Positions 15,776-21,239 of a stretch of DNA of 21,239 nucleotides are shown one piece after another (position 1 is the first letter of the stretch; each line of letters begins with the position of its first letter). The translations under genes were made by a program, and so were the position numbers. The notes under the pieces are model-generated. The model was given only the letters and a program-made list of their open reading frames with translations. It was not told where the DNA came from and searched no databases. The stretch is from JBDRLU01 sp043812795. GTDB lineage: Bacteria; Chloroflexota; Dehalococcoidia; Dehalococcoidales; UBA2162. The stretch covers positions 1-21,239 of the forward strand of contig JBDRLU010000026.1 in the NCBI GenBank assembly GCA_043812795.1, written 5' to 3'.

Positions 15776-17487
15776 ATGTCTATCAAAGTCTTGGACCCGC
15801 AGGTCGTCGCCCGTATTGCCGCCGGGGAAGTGGTGGAAAGACCGGCCTCGGTAGTGAAAGAACTGGTGGAAAACTCGCTGGATGCCGGGGCCTGTCAGAT
15901 TACCGTCGAGGCCCAGGGGGGCGGCGTCGGCCTCATCCGGGTCACCGACAACGGCAGCGGTATTCCCGCCAACGAAGTGGAACTGGCCTTCGCCCGCCAC
16001 GCCACCAGCAAGATAAACGACTCGGACGACTTGACGTCTATCGCTACCCTCGGTTTTCGCGGCGAAGCCCTCGCCAGTATCGTTGCCGTGGCCCAGGTCG
16101 AGCTGACCACCGGCACCGCTGACGACCCGGCCGGCAGTTACCTCAGCTTGCAGGAAGGCAACGTCGTCACCAAAAGTAGCCGGGGGCATGCTCAAGGGAC
16201 AACTATCACCGTTCGCAATCTATTCCGCAACGTCCCCGCCCGCCTCAAGTTCCTGAAGTCACCCAATACCGAAAACAGCCATATCGCCAACGTCGTCAGC
16301 CAGTATGCCCTCGCCTACCCCGAGGTCAAATTCAGCCTTGCTCTCGACAGCCGCGATGCCCTGAACACGCCAGGAGTGGTCGACTGCTCGATAGTATCAT
16401 CGCTGTCTATGGACCGGACATCGCCCGCAATATGCTCGACATCGCTCGGGATAAAAGCTGGGAAGGCGGCAGCGCGTCATCGATTACCGCCAGCGGGATG
16501 GTCGGCTCGCCCACCATCCACCGGAGCAGTCGCGACTATCTCAGTTTCTTCGTCAATCGACGCTGGATAAACAACCGACTCCTCGCCTGGGCGGTGGAAG
16601 AGGCCTATCACGGGCTGCTGATGACCGGGAAACATCCAGTGGCCGTGATTAATATCGCCTTACCGGCCGGTGAGACCGACGTTAATGTCCATCCGACCAA
16701 ATCCGAAATAAAATTCCACGATGAACATCTGGTCTTCGGCACGGTACAGAAGGCGGTGCGCCGCGCCCTCGTCGAACAGGCAACCGTCCCCCGTATTGAG
16801 GAGGTCGCTCCAGCTTATACCGGCCGACCGGCCCCCCAGACACTCTGGGCACCACCCCACACCATTGTCCACCACACCAGCCCCCCAATCACGGCCCGGA
16901 CTGCACCAACACCCGCCTTTTCGCTGCCGGTGCTCCGACTGCTCGGGCAGGTGGCCGGCAGCTATATCGTCGCCGAAGGGCCGGACGGACTTTACCTTAT
17001 CGACCAGCATGCCGCCCATGAGCGTATCCTCTTCGAGCAGATTAAAGAGCAGCACGCCCGGCAGAAAGTCGAGGTGCAGGGACTGCTCGAGCCGGTGACC
17101 ATCGAAGTCGACCCCCGACAGGAGGAAGTATTACAGTCGCACTACACCGAACTCAGCGACTTCGGCTTTCTTATCGAGCCTTTCGGCAACCGCACCTATC
17201 TGGTACGGACGGTACCGCGGCAACTGGCCGGAGAGGACTGGCAGGCCGCACTGCGGGAACTGTTAGAAACTACCGCCGAACCGAACCGGAGCTGGCCGGA
17301 GCAGGTCGCCATCTCCATCGCCTGCCACAGTGCCATCAGGGCCGGGCAGGCGCTGACCGACGATGAAATGCGGGAGTTAATAAGACAACTGGAACGGACG
17401 GCCTTGCCCAATACCTGTCCCCACGGCCGCCCCACCATGATTCACCTGAGCTCGGGACAGTTGGAGAGGGAATTCGGACGGGTCTAA
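15776..17487 (+). pseudogene. mutL: DNA mismatch repair protein MutL, single-base frameshift
   Basis: The true start is the ATG at 15776 (MSIKVLDPQ, then RIAAGEVVERPASVVKEL). The N-terminal GHKL ATPase is intact: ENSLDAGA with Glu32/Asn33, DNGSGI (58-63), and GFRGEALASI (93-102). Near 16375 the frame is lost: DALNTPG continues correctly only in the next frame as GRLLDSIIAVYGPDIARNML. Adding one base there restores about 570 residues including NRRWINNRL, NVHPTK, and the C-terminal endonuclease motif DQHAAHERILFE with ACHSAI and CPHGRPT, so this is a nicking-type MutL unlike that of E. coli. As written, translation stops at 16570 after 264 residues and loses the dimerisation and nuclease domain. 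It could be a genuine mutator allele or a sequence error. Confidence 0.9.
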
Positions 17488-17500
17488 GGCAGCCTGCCTT
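17486..17500. repeat. Short palindrome between convergent mutL and mobB
   Basis: AAGGCAG-C-CTGCCTT forms a 7-nt inverted repeat that overlaps the mutL stop codon and ends 1 nt before the mobB stop. It may help end transcription from both sides, but neither side has a T-run. Confidence 0.35.
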
Positions 17501-17501
17501 A

Positions 17502-18146
17502 CTAGTCTCTCCGAGTGAAGAAGAGCTTCAGACTTTTGATTTTTCCCACCCCTTTGAGAGAAGAGACCATGCCCAGCACCACGCTGGCGATAAAGGCCTT
17601 CGGGAAAGCGGTCAGGGTGATGGGGGCGCCATCAACGTAAAGAGAGAGTCGCTCCCCTTGCGGTTTGAGAAAACCTTCCTCCAGCAGGTCGGCCATACCC
17701 TTGACATCATCCAGGGAAAACTGCCTCGTCTTGACATTCAGGAGCTCGTCGGTGGCGATGGCCATCAGCCGCTTGAGGTCGGTAAGGAGCGGGCCGGCTC
17801 CCTTGCGGTGCACCTCGATTTTAGGCACATCGCTCGACTTGAAACCTTCGGCCAGGATGATATCGTAGTCTTCACCCAGCAAGGCAGCCACGTCATCGAG
17901 CGTGGCATTCGACGCCGGCTTAATTAGAAATAATTTGTTCCGGCCACTGACCACGGTGGCCTCGCTACCGGCCTGGATATGGCGCCAGCTATCTGTCCCC
18001 GGCCGGTCGAAGTCGGTCTCCTGCGGGGCGTGCTTGACCGTGGCTACTTGATAACCCCTCGACTTCATCTCACCGATTAACTTCTCGACGAGTGTCGTTT
18101 TACCTGACTCCGACGTACTACCCACAATAGCGACGATAGGCGGCAT
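17502..18146 (-). CDS. mobB: Molybdopterin-guanine dinucleotide biosynthesis adaptor MobB
   Basis: This 214-residue P-loop protein has Walker A GSTSESGKT (9-17), VKHAPQETDFDRPGTDSWR (37-55) with the conserved His and Asp, and LAEGFK (98-103). MobB binds GTP and assists MobA in attaching GMP to molybdopterin, serving molybdo- or tungsto-enzymes. It is about 45 residues longer than the usual MobB: residues from 165 on (LSLYVDGAPITL and a following amphipathic stretch to VLGMVSSLKG) form an added C-terminal domain. The ATG at 18146 follows AAAGGAAAT. It is 20 nt after yggS, so the two probably share a transcript. mobA is not in the window. Confidence 0.9.
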   Translation of the reverse strand: MPPIVAIVGSTSESGKTTLVEKLIGEMKSRGYQVATVKHAPQETDFDRPGTDSWRHIQAGSEATVVSGRNKLFLIKPASNATLDDVAALLGEDYDIILAEGFKSSDVPKIEVHRKGAGPLLTDLKRLMAIATDELLNVKTRQFSLDDVKGMADLLEEGFLKPQGERLSLYVDGAPITLTAFPKAFIASVVLGMVSSLKGVGKIKSLKLFFTRRD

Positions 18147-18166
18147 TTTGTTAATTTCCTTTCGCT

Positions 18167-18826
18167 TTAGTCTCGCTCGCCGAATATTTTGCTGCCGATT
18201 CTCACCAGGTTGGCCCCTTCTTCGATGGCGACTTTATAGGAGTTGGTCATCCCCATCGAGAGGTATTTCATCTCGACGTTCGGCAGATGAAGCTTTCCAA
18301 TGCGGTCGAATATCTTTTTCATCTCAATAAAGCCGGGCCGTGAGTCTTCAGGGTCGCCGAAGCGGGGCCCGATAGTCATCAGTCCCATCACTCTGATATT
18401 GGCTAAGACGGAGATCTCCTTGATAAGCGACTCGACCGCCTCGGGCAGCACGCCCGATTTCTGTCTTTCACGGCCGATATTGACCTCGATCAAGACAGGC
18501 ATGACCTTGCCCAGGCGGACGCACTGCTTATCGATTTCTACGGCGATGGCTACGGAGTCAACCGTCTCAATCATGTCGAACAGCCTGACCGCCTTCCTGA
18601 CCTTGTTTTTCTGCAGGTGCCCGATAAAATGCCAGGTTGCCTGCTGGCCGACCACGGCACCGGCTGCCTCGGCTTCCTGGACATAGTTTTCGCCGATGAT
18701 ACTGACACCGGCGGCAATTGCCTCCAGAATTTCCGCCGGCGACCGCGTCTTAGCCGCCGCCACTAGCTGTACGTCCGGCGGCAGTTCGCTCAATAGTTCC
18801 TCGACTCTCTCCTGAATTAGTCCCAT
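18167..18826 (-). CDS. yggS: YggS/PROSC-family pyridoxal phosphate homeostasis protein
   Basis: This single-domain PLP-binding TIM barrel has the cofactor lysine at Lys26 in VAAAKTRS, then IGENYVQEA, WHFIGHLQKNK, and near the end SMGMTNSYKVAIEEGANLVRIGSKIFG (shown here as motif elements). It binds PLP without a known reaction and keeps free PLP and amino-acid pools in balance. I chose the ATG at 18826 (219 residues), because the reading frame's extra upstream 19 codons (from 18883) resemble nothing in the family and would overlap the promoter element at 18846-18854. No strong Shine-Dalgarno is present. mobB follows after 20 nt. Confidence 0.92.
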   Translation of the reverse strand: MGLIQERVEELLSELPPDVQLVAAAKTRSPAEILEAIAAGVSIIGENYVQEAEAAGAVVGQQATWHFIGHLQKNKVRKAVRLFDMIETVDSVAIAVEIDKQCVRLGKVMPVLIEVNIGRERQKSGVLPEAVESLIKEISVLANIRVMGLMTIGPRFGDPEDSRPGFIEMKKIFDRIGKLHLPNVEMKYLSMGMTNSYKVAIEEGANLVRIGSKIFGERD

Positions 18827-18845
18827 CGGCAAAACGCCCAGCCCA

Positions 18846-18854
18846 ATTGTAGCA
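18846..18854 (-). promoter_or_regulatory. Extended -10 element of yggS-mobB
   Basis: On the minus strand TGCTACAAT is a TGn-extended -10 (TACAAT at 18846-18851). The start would be near 18839, giving a leader of about 13 nt to the ATG at 18826. A -35 is not convincing. Confidence 0.45.
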
Positions 18855-18892
18855 CAAACAAGATTATGAGCGACATCGGGCACGAGAAAATA

Positions 18893-18921
18893 TTGACTAT
18901 TAACGCTGAATATATGACAAT
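18893..18921 (+). promoter_or_regulatory. Possible promoter of the tRNA-Pro gene
   Basis: TTGACT (18893-18898), a 17-nt spacer and GACAAT (18916-18921) lie 30 nt upstream of the tRNA. The -10 is only a partial match. Confidence 0.4.
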
Positions 18922-18948
18922 GGGACTACCCTAGCCAATCGGCCGGAC

Positions 18949-19115
<167 letters not shown>

Positions 19116-19141
19116 AAACAGGGCGGGTCCGCAAATGAATA

Positions 19142-20134
19142 ATGGTTACAGCAATAAGGCTGGAAAGTCGGCCGGGGACTTCGGTCAAGTCTCTGGTAAA
19201 CGGATTCGTGCTGACCAAACAGACAGAAGGTAAAAGCCCTCGTACCGTTGAATTCTACTCGGAAAACCTAAAGCGTTTCCTCTGGTATTCGTCAAAGCAA
19301 AACTGGCCTGATGATATCCGCATGGTCACGGAATGGAATATCCGTGAATTCTTGAGCTATGTAGCTAATGAAGAATATCGTTGGGGAATAGAAGGAAATG
19401 GGTCGGAAACTTCCCACGCAAAGGCTTCTCATACGACGATGCACCATTATTTTGTGGTGTTGGCCAATTTCTTAGGCTGGGCAATGCGAGAAGGTTTTAT
19501 TAAAGAAAATCCAGCTAAGAAAATAAGAGTGGCCAAGCCTAAAGCGAAAGTTATAACGCCATATACACGTGAGGAAATAAGCCGTATGCTCGCGGAATGC
19601 GATAGTCAGTATGAACATAATGCCAAGTTCTTGGGAAGCCGGAATAAGGCGATTGTGCTAGTGCTGGTTGATGCTGGGGTAAGGCTATCCGAGTTGGTGG
19701 GAATGGCTTTAGAAGACGTTAATACTTCAAACGGAAATATAAGGGTCATGGGCAAGGGGAATAAAGAAAGAGTAGTGCGGATAGGTAAAGTGGCTCAGAA
19801 AGCCCTCTGGCGTTATGTGATGCATCGTCCTGAAGAGACACGAGTCTTATGGCTTAATGAAGAAGGCAAGCCGCTTACTTGCGTGGGTGTTCAATGTTTG
19901 ATTAAGAGACTAAAAGAAAGAGCAAAGGTGAGAGGCAATGGTAGCGTGCATCGATTCCGGCATACCTTCGCCTTAAACTTTCTCAGAGTAGATAAGAACG
20001 TGTTCAATTTGCAGTATCTACTAGGACATTCTCAGCTTGAGATGGTCAGACGTTACACGGCCACACTCGGCATGGAGGACGCTTTGAAAGCCCATGAGAA
20101 GGCAAGCCCAGCTGATATGATGGGGTTAAGGTAG
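19142..20134 (+). CDS. Tyrosine-family site-specific integrase (XerC/D-like)
   Basis: This 330-residue tyrosine recombinase has an N-terminal SAM-like core-binding domain (about 14-125) and a C-terminal catalytic domain with every active residue: Arg181 in AGVRLSEL, Lys205 in MGKGNKER, His270 and Arg273 in HRFRH, His296 in LLGHSQ, and the nucleophile Tyr305 in RRYTA. It starts 113 nt after tRNA-Pro, pointing away from it, and its base composition is visibly more AT-rich than the genes to its left, so it marks an integrated element. The start ATG at 19142 has only a weak upstream purine run. It probably inserts or excises the element at the tRNA. Confidence 0.93.
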   Translation: MVTAIRLESRPGTSVKSLVNGFVLTKQTEGKSPRTVEFYSENLKRFLWYSSKQNWPDDIRMVTEWNIREFLSYVANEEYRWGIEGNGSETSHAKASHTTMHHYFVVLANFLGWAMREGFIKENPAKKIRVAKPKAKVITPYTREEISRMLAECDSQYEHNAKFLGSRNKAIVLVLVDAGVRLSELVGMALEDVNTSNGNIRVMGKGNKERVVRIGKVAQKALWRYVMHRPEETRVLWLNEEGKPLTCVGVQCLIKRLKERAKVRGNGSVHRFRHTFALNFLRVDKNVFNLQYLLGHSQLEMVRRYTATLGMEDALKAHEKASPADMMGLR

Positions 20135-20158
20135 GGGTACCGAGCGGGGCGATAAGCA

Positions 20159-20188
20159 AGGCGGGCGGGCTAAAGCCTCCGCCCGCCT
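20159..20188 (+). terminator. GC-rich hairpin after the integrase gene
   Basis: AGGCGGGCGG (20159-20168) pairs perfectly with CCGCCCGCCT (20179-20188), a 10-bp stem 25 nt after the integrase stop. There is no T-run, so it may be a transcript-stabilising or pausing hairpin rather than a complete intrinsic terminator. Confidence 0.45.
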
Positions 20189-20267
20189 CCGAAACGAGCT
20201 AGGGTTGAAATAATAGTTGGTAGGGTGTTAAAGAAGCTATTGACTTTATGAATGCAATTTGATAACC

Positions 20268-20374
20268 TTTGGTCAAGAAATACTTGCTTTGCCCCTGTAG
20301 AGGGGACGTCTTAGAACCAAAATCTCCCATACGAAGGGGAGGCCTTAGAGCAATTTAAGGCCTCCCCTTTTTTT
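20268..20374 (+). ncRNA. Candidate small structured RNA or attenuator leader
   Basis: TTTGGT (20268-20273) can close with ACCAAA (20316-20321) around two hairpins: CAAG/CTTG (20274-20286) and CCCCT-GTAG-AGGGG (20292-20305). The strong terminator follows at 20335-20374. CCCCT could instead pair with the AGGGG that begins the terminator stem (20335-20339), the layout expected of an attenuator. A TTGACT at 20240-20245 might be a -35 but has no clear -10. The piece either ends in its own terminator as a small RNA or controls the downstream small gene. Confidence 0.3.
20335..20374 (+). terminator. Strong intrinsic terminator
   Basis: A 13-bp perfect stem (AGGGGAGGCCTTA at 20335-20347 with TAAGGCCTCCCCT at 20356-20368) with an 8-nt loop is followed by a run of seven T (20368-20374). 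The right arm and its T-run (CCCCTTTTTTT, 20364-20374) are also complementary to AAAAAAAGGGG at 20378-20388, an 11-bp alternative hairpin. Confidence 0.88.
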
Positions 20375-20412
20375 ATTAAAAAAAGGGGTTGGTTAACTTT
20401 ATTGGAGGGTCG

Positions 20413-20595
20413 TTGATTGGTATCACTGTAAATGAAGCAGGTCGAATGGGCGGCTTGTCTCTTCTCAATAAGCGAGGTCCTAGCCACTTTGCTGAAATCG
20501 GTAAAAAGGGGCAAGAAGCTATGAGAAAGCGTTACCCTGGCATGGCTGTTGCATGGGGTAAGAAAGGAGGTAGACCAAGAAAGAATAATCTCTAA
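20413..20595 (+). CDS. Small basic KGG/AT-hook-like protein of the mobile element
   Basis: This 60-residue protein is highly basic and glycine-rich. It begins MIGITVNEAGRMGG, contains the repeated GG...RGPSHFAEIGKKG pattern of small KGG-motif proteins, and ends in KKGGRPRKNN, which resembles an AT-hook (GRPRK). The start is taken as TTG at 20413 because GGAGGG (20404-20409) precedes it closely; a longer reading from 20389 overlaps the alternative hairpin, and an internal ATG at 20446 is the other option. Its place between integrase and rep suggests a DNA-binding accessory or copy-control factor, but the function is unknown. Confidence 0.65.
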   Translation: MIGITVNEAGRMGGLSLLNKRGPSHFAEIGKKGQEAMRKRYPGMAVAWGKKGGRPRKNNL

Positions 20596-20597
20596 AA

Positions 20598-20675
20598 ATG
20601 CTTGGGGGAATAGAGGCAAATAATAACAGGAGGTTGGACCCGCCCTAGTATTACTGTCTCTTTCCCCCAAAGCAT
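20598..20675. other. Large stem-loop upstream of rep, putative rolling-circle origin
   Basis: ATGCTT and GGGGGAA (20598-20610) pair with TTCCCCC and AAGCAT (20662-20675) with one bulged base, and AGAGGC (20612-20617) can extend the stem with one wobble. The 3' side of the enclosed region holds TAGTATTAC (20646-20654), identical to the nick-site nonamer of circovirus/nanovirus rolling-circle origins. A further pair CCCGCCC (20639-20645) and GGGCGGG (20695-20701) reaches toward the rep start. Position directly before an HUH initiator makes an origin plausible; the nonamer match itself could be chance. Confidence 0.45.
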
Positions 20676-20714
20676 ATTCTACTACCTATTTGAAGGGCGG
20701 GTAAATATGCAAAA

Positions 20715-21239
20715 GTGGAAAAAGAGACAAACAATGTTGGTCTGTCTTCCCATATACTTGATTCTTCTACTACAACTGGCCGGAGTGTAAATAATACTAA
20801 GAAAGCATTTTGGGCTGAGTTAACGGAGGAAGACAAACGGAAACGAAGGTTTAATCGGGCGTATCAGCGTTTCATGCTGGGTATAGGAATGACTGGTGAA
20901 TATCGCCTGCTCACGCTGACTACTCCTACTGAGTTTGAAGGTGACTTGAATACTGCGTGGCGCAAGTTCTTGAAGCGAATGCGAAGGCGTGGTCTAATCC
21001 GTGAATACTATGCTGTGAAAGAATGGAACAAAGCTCATACCTGCCAGCATCTGCACGTTGTCTTGCGTCTTGACTATATTGGCTATCAGGTAGCCCGTCA
21101 ACAATGGAAGGCGGTTACAGGCGCTGTATGGATTCATGTTGACAAGGTGCGTTCAATCAAAGGCATGGCGTCCTACTTGGGTAAGTATCTAAATAAGGCT
21201 TATGATGATGAACCTGGCAAGCGTTCTTACTGGTACGCC
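20715..21239 (+). CDS. HUH-family rolling-circle replication initiator, cut by window edge
   Basis: From a GTG at 20715 the frame stays open for 175 codons to the end of the window (the frame opens after a TGA at 20691-20693, and the first ATG in frame is only at 20874). A charged N-terminal segment (EDKRKRRFNRAYQRF) leads to the three rolling-circle motifs: motif I RLLTLTTP, motif II QHLHVVLR (the HUH metal-binding pair), and motif III KGMASYLGKYLNKA with the candidate catalytic tyrosines. Between them are TAWRKFLKRMRRRG and EYYAVKEW, as in replication-associated proteins of the phage ORF2/G2P type and related plasmid initiators. It nicks a double-strand origin to start replication. The start codon is the least certain part; the C-terminus is missing. 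Confidence 0.82.
   Translation, partial: MEKETNNVGLSSHILDSSTTTGRSVNNTKKAFWAELTEEDKRKRRFNRAYQRFMLGIGMTGEYRLLTLTTPTEFEGDLNTAWRKFLKRMRRRGLIREYYAVKEWNKAHTCQHLHVVLRLDYIGYQVARQQWKAVTGAVWIHVDKVRSIKGMASYLGKYLNKAYDDEPGKRSYWYA

Noticed and set aside
17486..17500. Bidirectional intrinsic terminator between mutL and mobB
   Set aside because: The palindrome is short and lacks a T-run on both strands, so it is listed only as a repeat.
20311..20670. 119-codon minus-strand frame over the terminator and small KGG-like gene
   Set aside because: It reads through a strong terminator stem and the putative origin and has no recognisable domain.
20707..20790. 27-codon ATG frame encoding a basic start and a hydrophobic helix, toxin-like
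   Set aside because: It overlaps the start of rep in another frame and has no convincing ribosome site; the rep frame is better supported by motifs.

Overview
The window looks like the chromosome of an anaerobic bacterium, probably from the Chloroflexota (Dehalococcoidia-like). This assignment is an inference. It rests on the archaeal-style amino-sugar cluster with two GlmU-like proteins, an SCP-x type thiolase, a long arsenic operon, frequent TTG/GTG starts, and several genes whose -10 box lies only 6-9 nt upstream of the start codon. No rRNA is present to confirm it.

Layout: (1) 1-1119, minus: thiolase running off the left edge, with its own promoter and a hairpin-containing leader. (2) 1481-8137, plus: a DUF1616-like membrane-anchored protein, then glmM, two tandem GlmU-like nucleotidyltransferases and glmS, which together make UDP-GlcNAc or related activated sugars from fructose-6-phosphate. 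An MBL-fold hydrolase broken by a 4-bp repeat expansion follows. (3) 8144-13430, minus: an arsenic operon in the order arsR, ArsP-like permease, mini-thioredoxin, remnant of arsC, thioredoxin lipoprotein, ccdA, small ribbon-helix-helix-like protein, acr3, arsM. A promoter with an overlapping inverted repeat precedes arsR. The operon can sense, methylate and export trivalent arsenic, but its arsenate reductase is reduced to a C-terminal stub. (4) 13556-17487, plus: a pcrA/uvrD helicase and mutL; mutL carries a single-base frameshift. (5) 17502-18826, minus: yggS and mobB. (6) 18952-19028: tRNA-Pro(GGG), followed by (7) the visible end of an integrated mobile element with a tyrosine integrase, a structured RNA or attenuator region with a strong terminator, a small KGG/AT-hook-like protein, a large stem-loop that resembles a rolling-circle origin, and the start of an HUH replication initiator cut by the right edge.

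The most interesting parts are the integrated rolling-circle element, with repeats echoing the tRNA anticodon arm and a TAGTATTAC sequence in a stem-loop beside rep; the arsC deletion inside an otherwise intact methylation/export operon; and the recurrent leaderless-type gene starts. The two simple frameshifts could be real or could be sequence errors, and this cannot be decided from the window.
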